From assembly GCA_001600415.1 (NCBI GenBank), contig BCJX01000006.1:831971-895970 (forward strand): DNA of 64,000 nt, in the 5' to 3' direction. Shown here piece after piece: positions 11,497 through 23,846 of this stretch (positions are counted from its first letter, which is position 1; each line of letters begins with the position of its first letter). The notes below the pieces were generated by a model. The model did not search any database and had not been told where the DNA came from. It saw only the letters and a list, made by a program, of their open reading frames with translations. The position numbers and the translations under genes were made by a program. The DNA comes from Pascua guehoae. Lineage: Eukaryota > Basidiomycota > Tremellomycetes > Trichosporonales > Trichosporonaceae.

Positions 11497-13803
11497 ATGC
11501 TCCGCAACGTCTCCGCCAAGTGCGCGCGCTGCCCGACCTTTCTCTCTGGAAACTGCGCCGGCAAGCCAGCCAGCGTCACACGGGCCATGGCGACGGCCAC
11601 CCCCGCGCCGACGAGCACAGGCTCGCCGACGATGCCGACAAGCACGGGCTCGCCGACGACGCCGACGCTCCGCCGCGACAAGCGCGAAGGCGACATCAGC
11701 TCGACCTTTACGACCTTCTCCGGCAAGGTGGCCCCGCCCCTGCCAGCGCGGTTCAAGGAGCTCAAGCGTAATCTGACGGCGGGGAGGGAGGAGGAGCTGC
11801 AGCAGAGCTGGGACCGGCTCGTCGAGGTGCTCAAGGTCCGCACGGACGAGGTCGCGCGGCGCCGCCACGAGGTGGGTCCGAACTTGGGACGGGAGTTCGT
11901 TTGGGGCAGGTCACTGATGGCAGATCATCCCCGTGGCCGACTTTGGGGATGTGCGCGCGGGGACCGTCCCGGGCAAGACCAAGCAGGCGATAAAGGACAC
12001 GGGCGTCGCGGTCGTCCGTGGCGTGCTTCCCCGGGGGGAGGCCGAGGCGCTCCTAGCCGACGTGCGGGGGTACTTTGCCCAGAACCCCCTGGGCGGATTC
12101 CCCTCCAACGAGGCCACGAAGGTGCGTAATTCACTGGTCGGACTGTATCCCAAGACTAGACTCACACCCAGGTCGTGTACGAGTCCTACTGGAGCCGGGC
12201 CCAGACCCGCGCCCGGTCCCACCCCCACCTCCTCGCCGCCCAGGAGTGGATGCTGCGCTTCTACAAGGCCGGCCCCGAGCAGAGGGGTGAGTCGCCCATA
12301 CTCGTACCACCGCCAGACGAAAAACGAAAATTGACACCCAGTCGACCTCGGCACGCCGCTGAGCTACTGCGACCGCGTCCAGATCCGGCCCCCGGGGGAC
12401 GAAAAGTTTGCGCTCGCGCCGCACGTCGACGGCGGCGGCGTCGAGCGCTGGGAGGACACGATGTACCGGCACACGTACCGGCATATCCTGGGGGGAAGGT
12501 GGGAGGCGTACGACCCGTGGGACATGGAGGGGCGTCTCGAGGCCAACATGAACTTGTACAACGGTGCGTGGCTAGGTGTATCCCGAAGAGGAGTGGCCAG
12601 GCAGCTGTGGCTATGGGTATTGAAGGAGGGGTTCTCCTTGCTCATCTGGACTCGACTGCCTACTGAGGTAACCAAGAACCACCACGTAGCCCCTAAACTC
12701 GGCTTTGTTTCGTGCGAGAAGACGGTTGTCCCAAAGAGTGTGGAGTCGTCCTTCCTCATGGACTGGCTACTTGGGTAACCAAGAACCACCACGTCGCCCC
12801 TGGCAGTTTTGTTCCGTGCACGACAAGACACCGTTCCCAAAGTAGCTGACACGCAGCACCCGGCGGATGCTCAGTCTTCCGCGCCTTCCAGGGCTGGCTC
12901 GGCCTCTCCCCCCACGGCCCCGGCCAAGGTGAGCCCCAGCACAATCAACCGTACCCGCTGACTCGCAGGCACGCTCGTCGTCCACCCGATCCTGAAAGAA
13001 GCGACGGCCTACTGGCTCCTCCGCCCCTTCTTCGAGCCCACAGTCCATGGCTCGCTCGACGGGTGGAAGTTCACCCTCGACGACGGCGACACGTTCCTCC
13101 ACGGCGCGACGCCGGGGACGGCGCAGGAAGTCTCGCCCGCGATGCACCCGCACCTCAATCTGGGGGAGACGATGGTGGCGTACCCCCACGTCGAGCCGGG
13201 CGACACGGGTGAGCACACACTGCCCCTACCTCGGACCGGGCGTTTGCTAACACTGCGGTAGTCTTCTGGAGCGCGGACACGATCCACGGGACAGAGCCCC
13301 GGAACGGCGGCGCACACGACGCGTGTGTCTTTTACATCCCCGCCGTGCCCCTCACCGACGGCAATATTGTAAGCCCAGCCACACCCACGCTCACACCCAC
13401 ACCCCCACCCCCACCCACACCTCCACCCACCCCCCCACCTCCACCCACACCCACCCAAAGAATACCACCAACAGTAACCGAAACCGCCCCGCCCTTTTCG
13501 CCATCCGACCCCATCGTAACAGCAGCAAACGGGAACAACGAAGTAATCCTGAGCCTCGCAAGCGGCGCAAGCAGGCGGGAGAGCAAGGAGCCGAGGGCAG
13601 TGAACGGGCGGAACAGCGTGCGGAACACGCGTGTAAATATCGACGGGGACGAAGGCGGAGATCCTGGTCCAGACGGAGTCGCAGGGGGAGAAGTGGGGTG
13701 CCACATCTTGGGCGCGGTTGTCTTTTCTCTTGCCTGGCCGCTGGGAGGTGGGGCGCGTAGACGGGGTTGCGGACGCGTAACGACGCTAGTGTTCTTGCGC
13801 TAG
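11497..13803 (+). CDS. DUF1479 (YbiU-like) 2OG-Fe(II) oxygenase-like protein, unresolved 3' end
   Basis: Seven exons join in frame: 11497-11871, 11924-12121, 12172-12286, 12342-12563, 12857-12928, 12969-13208 and 13262-13368. They encode 443 residues of a DUF1479 protein, a family with a jelly-roll oxygenase fold and no firmly assigned substrate. Landmarks are GDEKFALAPHVDGGGVERWED (with the metal-binding HVD), YWSRAQ, and FWSADTIHGTEP near the end (second metal His). An Ala/Thr-rich N-terminal 55 residues could be a targeting peptide. After GNI at 13368 a GT donor is followed by a (CCACCC)n tract. No acceptor leads to the C-terminal block I would expect, and simple read-through gives a low-complexity tail to a stop at 13803. 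The real 3' end is therefore uncertain. Confidence 0.85.
12660..12845 (+). repeat. Tandem duplication inside an intron
   Basis: Within the long fourth intron of the DUF1479 gene, a segment beginning GGTAACCAAGAACCACCACGT and ending CCCAAAG occurs at 12667-12736 and again at 12774-12842. It diverges in the middle but keeps the same order of shared words. The intron (12564-12856) is several times longer than its neighbours, so the duplication probably caused the expansion. Confidence 0.75.
13372..13460 (+). repeat. (CCACCC)n / CACACC microsatellite
   Basis: A C/A-rich simple repeat directly after the last recognisable exon of the DUF1479 gene. Read on it gives only Pro/Thr codons. It obscures the normal 3' end of that gene. 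Confidence 0.8.
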
Positions 13804-14433
13804 TTTTCCTTTGCTGCCTGAAGCTAGCGGTGGACTGGAGGGTTGCGTAGAGCGGAGAAGAGACGCCGAGGTTACGGCACCACCGAGGGGCGGGGCGGAT
13901 AGAGCTGGTAAAGCTGCTAATTGTCTGCTGATCGGCTCATTTGCGGGCCGGCCCCGGTGACAACCCCACGTGCGCGATGGCGCAACAGGGCGGGTTTTGC
14001 AGAGTTTTGCAGACTTTGTTCAAGCAGCTTGCTCGTGGAGAGAGCAACCGCAGTGCATGCCAACAGACACCCAGGGAGGAGGCATCTGACCATCTGCGTG
14101 GATTTGGGAGCTCAAGTAGGCCGTATAGTAATTGCTCTCCAAGTAGACAGTATATGAATTGCTCGCAGACACCAAATCAGCCGACCCATACCCAGCCCAT
14201 CGCCACCTACCACACCTCATTCCCTGCTGCAAACTTGGCACAACCCCAGCGACATGCCACTTTACCACCCACATTAACTGTATCTTATGCATCTGACATG
14301 ACACGTGCTCCAGGCTCGACAGAGCAATCTGCCGTATGCGCTGGCTCTAGCCCCTCTCTAGCCGGCTCTAGCACCATACGTAGAGACCACCGCATAGACC
14401 CGGGCCCCCCTACACCGCTAAGATGACGTCGTT
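13804..14433. other. Intergenic between DUF1479 gene and LeuRS
   Basis: This stretch lies between two convergent genes. Only short frames are present and nothing is recognised. Confidence 0.5.
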
Positions 14434-17400
14434 CTAGATGTTCCAGAACTGGACGGCGGGGCTTCCTGGCTCGGAAACGTCTGCGCGCTCGAGCGACCAG
14501 CCGTCGACCTCGCCGTCCTTTGCAATCTTGGCCTTTGCGTCGGCGACGCTGACAACGTCAACGTCCTTGTACTTGAGTGAGACCTTGATGTAAGGGATGA
14601 GGAGCTTGAGGGCGTCGAGCTCGGAGAAGGGGAGCGAGCGGCCAAATGCGCGCTTGCCCGTGGTCGCAACCTTCTTCTTAAACACCTGGACAAAGGGCAT
14701 GGCCTTCTTGTCCTTTGCGAGACCCGCGGCGACGAGCGCCTCGCGCATCTTCTTTTCGTCGAGGGCGCCAGTCGCCTCGTTCCATGCGCTCTGGACAACC
14801 TCGACACACTTGTTCTGCCACGCGGGGAACTCGGTGGCGACGTAGATGCGCACAGACTTGGGCTTGGATGGGTCGTAGGCGGTCGCAGGCTTGGCCTTGC
14901 CCTTGCGGCGCGAGAGGACGGCCTCGGCGCTGCGGAGGCTGTCGACAACACCACGCTCGTACTCGAGCTCCTGGAGGACAACGGGGTCGATCGGTCCCGA
15001 CGGCTTGGGGAACGGCGTGTTCTGCACCGAGCCCTTCTGGCCGAGAATCTTCTTCCAGATGTAGTCGGAGAAGTGAGGGGTAAAGGGCGCAATGAGGAGC
15101 GCATTGTTGCGAATGTACGAAAACACCAGGTCGCGGTGCATGCCGACACCACCGTTTTCAGGCTGCGAGACAATGCGGTACCAGTTACGGGCGCCCTCAA
15201 AGTCGTACAGGCCGAGCTTGAGCGCGTCCTTGAAGTTCATGAGGTCGTACGAGTTGTACGCACGCTCAATCAGGCTGTCCATCTCGGTCTGGAACTGGCG
15301 GTCAAACTCGTTGAACTCGCCAGTGCGCAGCTGGCCCTCGTTGGCCTTCATCTCCTCGGCCCACAGGCACGCCGTGTGCAGACGGAGAATGGCCGCGTTC
15401 GCGACAGTCTCCTCAAAGTTGGCGTCGGTAATGTCGTCACCGGCGTCGGCGAGGGTGAGACGCACGGCGTCGGCACCAAACTTCTTGGTGGCGTCGTGCA
15501 TGGTGAGGAAGTTGCCCGTCGACTTTGCCATCTTCTTGCCGTTGAGCATGAGGTGGCCGTTGCAACGGACCGAGAGCGGCCAGTGCTTTTCGGGGAAGAT
15601 GGCAGCGTGGTTGTAGATCCAGAAGGTGAGGTGGTTGGGGATAAGGTCCTTGCCCGACGAGCGAATGTCCAGAGGGTAAAAGTACTGGAACGAGTACTTG
15701 AGCTGAGCGGCCTTCTCGCGGGGAACCTTCGAGTCCTTGGGGAACGCGCCGTCGCACAGGACGTACTCCCACATCGCGTCGGTCATGTCGTCGACCGTAA
15801 TGCCGAGCTTGCCAGTCTTGCCCCACATGTCCTCGTGGAGCAGGTGGGCGACCGTGTAGTACGACATGTAGACGGTCGAGTCAGAGAGCGACTCGACGAG
15901 GAACTGCTGGTCCCATGGCAGCTTGGAGCCGAGACCGTACGAGCGCGAGCACGCCCACTGGTTGAGCCAGGCAAGGACGGCCTCAAAGTTGTTGCGCGTC
16001 TCGGGCACGTATGTGTTGAGGCGCTTGAGCAGCTTCTCGGCAATGGCCCTCCACTCGGTCTCTCCATAGTCGAGGTACCACTGGTCGACAAGCGCAACAA
16101 CACAAACGTCCGACGAGCGCGAAATGACCTCGCTCTCGGGCTCGGCGTACGGGAAGCCGAGGCCGGCGTCAATCATCTGCTGGCGCACCTTGGGCTTGGC
16201 GTCGGCAACGGGCTCGCCCTTAAAGTCGCCAATGGTCATGATACCGTTGTAGAAGCCCTCCTTGTACGTCTGCTCCTTGGCCTCGGCGAGCTGCTTGACG
16301 TCACGCTGCGACTGGATCTTGAGCAGCGAGCAGAGCTTTTCGGCCGCCATGTCGCCAAACTTGGGCGTGCGGAGGACGGGGATGGGGTCGATTGCCGCCC
16401 ACTCGGGCTTAATCTTGTACATCTCGGGCTTCTTGCGCAGGTCCATGAGCGCGCGGTAGTCGTCGGGCGAGTCGGACGGGACCGAGGTAACGACACCGGT
16501 ACCCTTGGTGGGGAGAACGCCCTCCATGGGGAGGACGTAGACCTCCTTGACAATGCCAAAGGGCGGGTTGACCTTGGTACCGAGAAGGTCGGCGCCCTTG
16601 ATGCTGGTAACCTTCTTGAAGACACCAGCGGGGCGGTCAAAGATGCCCTGGAACGCCATGTTGCGCGCAGCACGCTCAGTGACAAGGAAGAGCTCCTTGT
16701 CCGAGGCCTCGTACAGACCGTACTCGATGGCGGTGCCAACAAAGCAGTTGGTCTGGCCGTACATGGTCTCGGGACGGAGGGTCGCGGCGACCATCGAGAC
16801 CTTGCGGCCGCCAACAGCCTTGACAACATCGGCAGGGACGCTCGGTCCCCACTGGAGGACCTCCATCTTGACACCCGTGTACTCCTGAGGGTTGACCGCC
16901 TCGCCCGACGAACGGTCGTGGTCCATGCATGGCTGGCCGTCCTTTGGCGAGTAGATGGTGTAGCGCTCACCAAACTTGATGCGGCCCTGGTCGTGCAGCT
17001 TGTTCATCTGCCAGCGGACAAACGCGTCATAGTACGGGTTGGCGGGAGTCGTCAGGAACTGCCTGCGCCAGTCGATACGGGCACCAAGCGCCGTCAGGTC
17101 CTCCTTGGCGATGGGTGGGAAGTAGGTGAGCCAGTGGATAGGGTCGGCAAACTTCTTAATCTCGTTGCGGGGCACGCCAATGAGCTCGAGAATCTGGAAC
17201 TGGTACGTGAGGCCAGTCGACTTTGCGTTGAGCTTGCCCTTCTTGGCCTTGGCCGGGTCGCTCGAGCCGTTGGCAGTCGCAGCCTTGGGCTCCTCCTCCA
17301 CTTCAGGCTTGAAGCCCGAAAAGTCCTCGCCAAACATTTCCATCTCACGGATGAGCTTGTCCGCCGAGGCCTGCAACGTTAGCATGTTGTCACTGTCACT

Positions 17401-18047
17401 TTCTTTAATAATCGAGGCCAGCCAGGTGTCTACACTGGAATGTCGATCCCAGCATAGATAGGTTATCGCCCCGGGCACAACACAACTCCACTTTACGCCT
17501 CAAACACAAACAACGGTACCCACCTTGATAGGCATACCCGTGGCGTGGTAGCCAAGGGGGAAGAGGACGCGCTTGCCGCGCATGCGCTCAAAGCCAGCGG
17601 CAAACTCAATCTTGGAGACGGTGAACGCGTGGCCGAGGTGGAGCGATCCGTTCATGTACGGGTACGCAAACGTGCCAAACCACTTTGGGTGCTTTTCGCG
17701 GACCTCGTCCATCGAAATGTTCTTGTCGAAAAAGGCGGCGTACGAGTCGACGCCCGCTGGGAGCGGGGCGGGGTCGGTCTCGAACGTCTTTTCGGCGGCC
17801 CACGTGTCCTGCGCAGCCTTTTCGAGGTTGATCAGGTAGTCGCGCTTGTCAGTCTGAGGCGAGTCAGCTGGGGTGTTCGTTACATCTCAGGCGACGGCCA
17901 GCGCGGAGAAGGAGCTCTGCGAACACGACATGGCAACCAACAGCCGGCTGGAAAAATGGACCCAAACGCGTCTTGTTCACTCTCACTACGCACCTTCTCC
18001 ATCGTGACGACGGGCTGCCCCGCGGGGGTGTCCTTTGCGGGCGCCAT
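14434..18047 (-). CDS. CDC60: Cytosolic leucyl-tRNA synthetase
   Basis: Class Ia synthetase that charges tRNA-Leu in the cytosol. Exons 18047-17994, 17853-17524 and 17370-14434 join in phase 0 to 1106 residues, close to the yeast enzyme. The HIGH-type motif is HLGH within PYMNGSLHLGHAFTVSK, and the KMSKS-type motif is KMAKSTGN. The CP1 editing domain between them carries the archaeal/eukaryotic Thr-rich signature GTGVVTSVPSDSPDDY. The short first exon (MAPAKDTPAGQPVVTMEK) has no mitochondrial character, which fits the cytosolic form. It is divergent from the gene at 18832, with 785 bp of C/T-rich DNA between them. Confidence 0.97.
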
Positions 18048-18831
18048 GTCGAATCTGCTAATACGGATCGGGGTCGGCGTGTCGTTGTTCAGCAGCGGCG
18101 TAACGTGCAGTGCACGAGAACGAGGGGTAGAGAGTGGTTTCGGGTGGCAAAGAGGGGAGAGGCCGAAGCGAAGGCGTAAAATGCGCGCCTGGGGTATCGT
18201 GATTGAAATGTGTCGCACGACGAGTCGTGCTGGCAACAAGATGGTGTTTTTTTGTAATGTGAGATGAGGAGAATGTCTGGTCGATGAACGTCCGAGTCGA
18301 AAAGACGGCCAGCAACAGAGCTCGAGCACCCACCCAGGCCAGGCACACACGCACCCATGGCAAAACGACGATGGATTTTCCTGCGCATCCCTCTTGATCG
18401 CACATTGCTATTTCATTACGTAACAACACGTGTCCAACTCTTACTCACCCTCCACCCTGCCCCCGTTCCCCTCGGCCACCATCGGTTATTTCAGGCGATA
18501 CTGTATGGACAGATGCACAGGCAGGTACAGACCTCTCCAAGTGTCAGTTGTTGTCATCATTTGGTCAGCTTGCACCATCCTCCTCCCCATCGAGCAGGAC
18601 ACTGTGCTTGGTTCGCACAGCACGTCCCCTTTGGCCGGGGCCACAATCACAGACGTGTGCCTCGCTTCCCCATCCCCAACCCCACCCGCATCCACTCTGG
18701 CAACATATTTTAACCCCCAAGTCACCCCGCCATCCCCCTTCATCTTCTTCTCACCGCTCACCTCTCACCCACCCCCTTCCCACTCCTCTTCCCCTTTTTC
18801 TCAAAAGCCAGTCCCAAGTCAACTAGCAGCC
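18048..18831. promoter_or_regulatory. Divergent promoter region, LeuRS / coiled-coil gene
   Basis: A shared upstream region between two divergent start codons. The right half is a strongly pyrimidine-rich leader typical of this genome. A TTTTAA/TATTTTAACC word near 18706-18716 is the only TATA-like element I see for the rightward gene. Confidence 0.4.
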
Positions 18832-19433
18832 ATGGCCATCCCTCTCGTCCCCGTCAACTCGTCCGAAAACTGGTCGCACCCGTCCAAGGCGGCTGCCAAG
18901 CACTGTGAGTTGGGGTTGTGATGGGCAGCTTGGGTTGTGGTGGCGATGATGGAGGAGCGATGCTGCGGGGTCAATACTCACCACCGCCAGGGCTCCAGCA
19001 CAGCGGTCTCACGACGCCTATCAAGGCGGCGGCGCCCCCCGCGGCGGCGCCGGTGGTGCAGTACGGCGGCGAGCTCGACAAGCTCACCACGGCGCTCAAG
19101 CACATTGAGGGCAAGGTGGACCGCCTGCTCGTGGACAATGACGAGCTCAAGGTGGCCAACGCCGACCTGCTCGCGCGCAACGCGACGCTGCAGAAGAACA
19201 ACGACGACCTTCTCCATACGCTCCAGACGCTCTCGCAGAGCCTCAACGACGTGATGCGCGAGAACCGTCTGCTGTGGGGCTCGTTCCGCACGGCCGAGTC
19301 GTCGGCCCGCGAGCAGCGCGTCGTCCTCCGCGACCTGTACGACCGCATCGAGCGCTTCGAGGACCCCCGCCGCACTGCCACCCCAGCAGGCTGGATCACG
19401 GGCTCGTCGGCTTGGGCCACCGAGGGCGCTTGA
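18832..19433 (+). CDS. Small coiled-coil protein of unknown function (171 aa)
   Basis: Two exons, 18832-18904 and 18991-19433, join in frame to 171 residues. The N-terminus (MAIPLVPVNSSENWSHPSKAA) is followed by an Ala/Pro linker. From about residue 55 to 135 there is a clear heptad pattern (LTTALKHIEGKVDRLLVDND, then LLARNATLQKNNDDLL), ending in GWITGSSAWATEGA. The coding bias (C or G at third positions) matches the neighbouring housekeeping genes. The family was not recognised. The architecture suggests a dimeric scaffold or adaptor, but that is inference only. Confidence 0.75.
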
Positions 19434-20753
19434 GCACAACGCACACACTCGTATTGTCCGTTTTTTTAAGCTTAGCGAGCACTCGAGCCCCCGCTCGAAA
19501 CCCTTTTGCCGCCCCTCTTGCCCCCCCAGCTCCTCGCCCTTCGCCCCTCCTCTTCAAACGTCGTTTCACCGCCATCCTCCCCCCCAAGCTCGGGTACCGT
19601 TGTGCCACACCCCACCCTCTACCCTATGTACGCCTGGAGCTGTTGCATGTTGCAGCCACCCAGTTGGCCCAGACCGAGACCACATTCGGCTGCCAGCTGC
19701 TTGGTCCACAGCTAAACTAAATGTGCAATATGCATTTGTGGCACCAACCGATCCACGAAATATGCACGGACTGACTGAATGTCCCTTATCCTGCCATCGC
19801 AGTAGGCCATAGTAGGCTCGTTCACGTGCAAGCGGGCGCCCGTCAGCGCCACGGCCTCCCCTGCACAGTCATGCGCCGTTCCGGGCGGCAAGCGCATGTC
19901 AACAAGCCAATAACCAACACTCACAGCGATGACAACTGGAGATGACACAGAAGGGGTAGAGACGCCGCATGGGTCGTGTTACAACCACCACCCCACAAGC
20001 AGCACAAACGCCCACGGGTTCAACAAGATCCGGCAAGCAAGACCGTTGCCTGTCAAAGCCCGAAGGAAGCACGCGTCCCCAGCCTTCCGTGCACGTCACG
20101 TATTCGGACAGATATTTACCCGACGCCCAAGCCTGTTCCGCACCGCACCACGACGCGCTCATGGGCCCGTCGTCCTCCTCGACACCAGCATCAAGTGGCA
20201 CGAGCAGCTGCGCGCCTTGTCGCCAAACCACCCCTCAACACCTCAAAACCTCAAACCACATCCCCATGCCCCATGCCCCTCCGACGGTGTACGTGCACAC
20301 ACAATGAATTCATGGCCATGGCAACCAAATCTACTCTTCTACTTTGATAAACCACACGGACCCGCCGCAACAGTACTTGAGGTTGAATGCCGCATCACTC
20401 TGCGTCTTGGGTTCCGACGTCCCTTCGGGGCCATCTTCTTGTCCGCTCGCAGATATATCGTTATTCTGGTTCTCGCGCTTCGGGTTCCGGTCATCTTCTG
20501 ATCCATTCGCACTCGCTTGGCGCTTCTGTCTTCAAATCGGTGGGAGGAGGAGAGGCCAAATGAGAGAATGAAGATGCAAGGTGTCGTCGTTCCGGTCCCA
20601 ATTCTCCCCGCCGTTATTACCAACTTGCAAGACGTTCAGTCAGGCAGATGATAACCGGCCGCCGAAATAGATACTCAAGCAAAACAGCGTTGCGCGACGG
20701 CTGCCCTCAAGCCGGAAGATCGACAATACACAGACCGAGAATCGTTTTGACTA
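19434..20753. other. Intergenic, nothing recognised
   Basis: This is the 3' flank of the coiled-coil gene followed by short overlapping frames. I see no domain or RNA gene. Confidence 0.45.
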
Positions 20754-21053
20754 TCAAGGGCTGAATGGAATTCTGCCAGCTTCGCCCGAGGAAGCGATAA
20801 CAAGGTCCAGATACTTCTGATCAGGGTTTGGTGTAAAGTCGAGCTGGTGGGGCTCGTGCCGGTGTCTGGGTAGCCGTAGCCGAGGAACCACTCTCTTGAG
20901 CAAGAGATCCCGATCAAGTACAGTCTGTTTCCAGTTGTGTTCAGTGGGTGGGGTGAGGAACGCAGCAGCCTGGTCCGGGGGGTCATAGGGGAGTGAGTGA
21001 ATTTGACGCCAGACGTGTTCCGCACCGCGACGCGCCAATGGTCCCGCCAGCAA
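20754..21053 (-). CDS. Candidate terminal exon of an unrecognised small protein
   Basis: A minus-strand frame ending at 20754 encodes about 100 residues of protein-like character: HVWRQIHSLPYDPPDQAAAF, then PPTEHNWKQTVLDRDLLLKR and VVPRLRLPRHRHEPHQLDFT. It lacks an ATG at its own 5' edge, and an in-frame stop lies just upstream, so an intron would be needed. About 100 bp upstream an ATG opens MSLVGHRFGSARSARVALTT, which resembles a mitochondrial presequence and ends at a GT donor. The reading phases of the two pieces do not join with any acceptor I can find. It may be a real small gene with a misread junction, or chance. Confidence 0.3.
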   Translation of the reverse strand: MLAGPLARRGAEHVWRQIHSLPYDPPDQAAAFLTPPTEHNWKQTVLDRDLLLKRVVPRLRLPRHRHEPHQLDFTPNPDQKYLDLVIASSGEAGRIPFSP

Positions 21054-21383
21054 CTCATCCCTCGTTCTGCTCTTCTATTCTGACACCACCCAGTTACTTG
21101 AGATTCCCTGTGTACTCATACCATCGGCGCGATGTCGTGAGCGCAACCCTAGCAGATCTTGCACTCCCAAATCTGTGCCCGACCAGACTCATGCCAAGGC
21201 TCTCCGCCTGACGGTCAGACTGCCTTGGTGTCATGCTCCACCCTCGTTAGTTTAACGAGCGCCGTACGCAGAGTGCTCTCGTGGAGAATGTAATGATAGG
21301 TGTCGTGCGAGGAGGCTTTTGTACAGGTGATATGTACATGCATAAGAGTTGTTGCCCATGCCGACAGGTGAAACGAACCTCAT

Positions 21384-23846
21384 CTACAGCTTAAACTTGT
21401 CTATGCCGCTCTTGACGAGGTCAATAGACACCGTGTTGTCCAGCGGCGTATACTGGTTTGTAACAAGCTTGATGACTTCCTGGGCCACAATGCCGCCAAC
21501 AAACGCAGCCGTCGTGGGGGGGGTTAAGAAGCCGCCGCGAACGCTTTGGGTCAGCTCAATGTAAACTCGCTTACCACCACTCACACTTCGCCAATGGCGT
21601 TGGTCAGCTCGTCAGGAACGTCGCCGCCTCCCATGTGGACGGTCGTAATAGCCTTCATGGCGAAACGTTCAACCTCTGCGACATCGGCCTCCACATCATC
21701 GTCGCCCTGCCCGGGCCAGCGACCAAACACCTTGAAAAACTCCTCCGACGCGAGGACAGCAAGGATGAGGCAGATGCCATGCTCGGGCTCGGCCTCAAAG
21801 TTGAAGTCCTCGGCTAAGGTGTCAGCTGTGAAGCCCAGCCAGCACCATTCCGACTCACTAATGCGCTCCTTCATGCGCCCATCGTACGTCTTTGCTTCTA
21901 AAAGGCAGCTGCCCTTCATGATACCGACGCCGCCAACGTTCTTGACAAACGCATGCACCTCCTGCTCGGGAACAGCGTCGGCGGGAAGGCCGATCCCCTG
22001 AAGGACACTGGCGAGGAGCTGAGAGAACTTGGCGAGGTCGTCCTGGTGCTGCTGCTTGTAGAGGGCCTGGAGCGCCACGTACGACTGTGTCGACGAGTGC
22101 ATGTCGGGGAGAGCAGGCGCGACGGGAGGAAGATGGTTAGGTGAAGCGTCGAGGAAGCGCTGCAGAGTATGGAGGAGGAGGTGGAGGTTTTTGGACTGTT
22201 GTTGTCAGCTAGGGAGCATTAGTCGTTTAGCTCACGGTGCTCGACACTTGGACAACAGACGGCTCCTTGAGCAGCTCGGCAGTGTCGTATGGCAGTTCCG
22301 ATGACGTCCAGACACGGTAGGATTGTGCGAGCGCCTCATCAAAGTTCTCCTCGTCTCCTTTCCGGCGCCAGCTCTTGACAAGTTCCTTGAACTCGGCCTT
22401 CTCCTCGGACGTGGAAGGGAGTCGTCCCTCGTGCTGAGTGGGTTAGCTTTCGCAAGCAGCCGGAACCCACAGTCTCCTTCCACTGTGACGCGGCGCGGAC
22501 AAGCAGGACAACCCATGGGACGTGCGAGTGGTCCATCGAGTCCAACTTGTCCAAGTCAAGGTCGCGGGCGTACGCCTCGAGAGCCGGGAAGGGCTGGTCG
22601 ATGCGGAGCGTGTGGGTGGTGTCGGGATGCGAGTCGACGACTGCGAAGTGGGTGAGTTAACCATTGACAGCCTTATACCCACTGCAGTGCTCCCGCAGCT
22701 GGATCTGCATGCGTCCTGTGAAGCCAGAGGTTCGGATTGAGAAGAGGGGAATGTCTGGCGCGCCGACTTGCGCAGACGCTGATGTCAGATGGGTCAAGAT
22801 ATGCTAAACTCACACTCCCAGAGAAGCTGAGCGAGCTTCTCCTCCACGGCTGGAGGTGCATTTGACACGAGAATCAGCGTGAACGAAAGGAAGAAGTTGG
22901 GTTCACGCTCGAGAAGGGCAGCGGGGTCCTGTTGCGTCAGAACTGGGCACTCTTGCGGGACAAAGCTGCTCACATCCACACGAGCCTTGCCTTCTACAGC
23001 AGGGTTGAGCTCGCGGAGCAGACTGTGATGTGAGCTGTACCCCGTTTCGGTTAGCTTACCGGACCTCCTCCACAGCGATACGCTTGCCAATTGACGACTG
23101 CTCGAGGAAGAAGTTTGTCGCGACATCAGCCGCCGACGTTGTAGCGTTCGAGAGGATTGTGAAGTGCTGGATACCTGTCGTGTGAGCTATATTCGTCCGT
23201 CAATACTGAGTTAGCTCACCAGGAAGGACAAGGTTCTTGAGGGTCTGGCATCCCGCTGCGTCATGGCCGACGAGGAGAATACGTGCCGACTCGAGATTAC
23301 GCTGACCTGCTGATGCCCAGAGGCTGGTGGTCAGCTGGGAATGGTACACAGGATGACGGCCCTCACCGAAGCTGGCGGTCGTAACGGCGAGCCTTTGCGT
23401 CGGGGCGGCTCCTGCTGGTCAGCTATCTGCATGGTGTGGTGAGGGCGTGGGAAATGGGTAATGAGTAATGGGTAACGGGGACAGGTAGCAGTTGCGACAA
23501 GGACAGAAGAGAGGAGGAAGGCGGAGGGCCAGGGAGAGGCGCTGCGAGGAAGGAGACGTTGCGAGGAAAGAGTGTCTGCGAGGAATGTGTCCCACCAACA
23601 ACCCCCCAGCAAGACGAACGAGCTCTTGTTGACCCCGATCACACATCGCTACCCTCACAGGAAAGCGAACGTCACTGGCAATACGCACGAAGGAATAGGC
23701 GTTGCACGCGACGACGGTACACTCGGTAGTGCAAGCGCCGTCGTTGCCTCTGCTATATCGATGGCGTCCTCCATCTTTGCAATCTTTGGCGGGCGTGCGC
23801 GGCGAGAGGGCGAAGAAGGCGGATCACGACTGAGCGTGCTGGCCAT
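21384..23846 (-). CDS. ULA1: NEDD8-activating enzyme E1 regulatory subunit (Ula1/NAE1)
   Basis: Half of the heterodimeric E1 that activates NEDD8/Rub1 for cullin neddylation, with Uba3 as catalytic partner. Eleven exons join in frame: 23846-23659, 23411-23367, 23323-23220, 23174-23060, 23022-22814, 22778-22683, 22640-22471, 22433-22236, 22195-21859, 21813-21585 and 21543-21384, giving 616 residues. Signature blocks are AKARRYDRQLRLWASAGQ and LVGHDAAGCQTLKNLVLPG (adenylation-domain N-terminus), MDHSHVPWVVLLVRA, and the C-terminal TTAAFVGGIVAQEVIKLVTN. As expected for the regulatory subunit there is no catalytic cysteine domain typical of Uba3. The first exon, with 62 Ser/Pro/Arg-rich residues, is unusual for the family and is the least certain part. 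The third intron boundary near 22778 has an alternative AAG acceptor in the same phase. Confidence 0.93.

Noticed and set aside
13923..14426. 161-codon plus-strand ORF
   Set aside because: Low-complexity frame in the convergent spacer between the DUF1479 gene and LeuRS, with no family features.
15073..17382. 769-codon plus-strand ORF
   Set aside because: Antisense shadow of the leucyl-tRNA synthetase.
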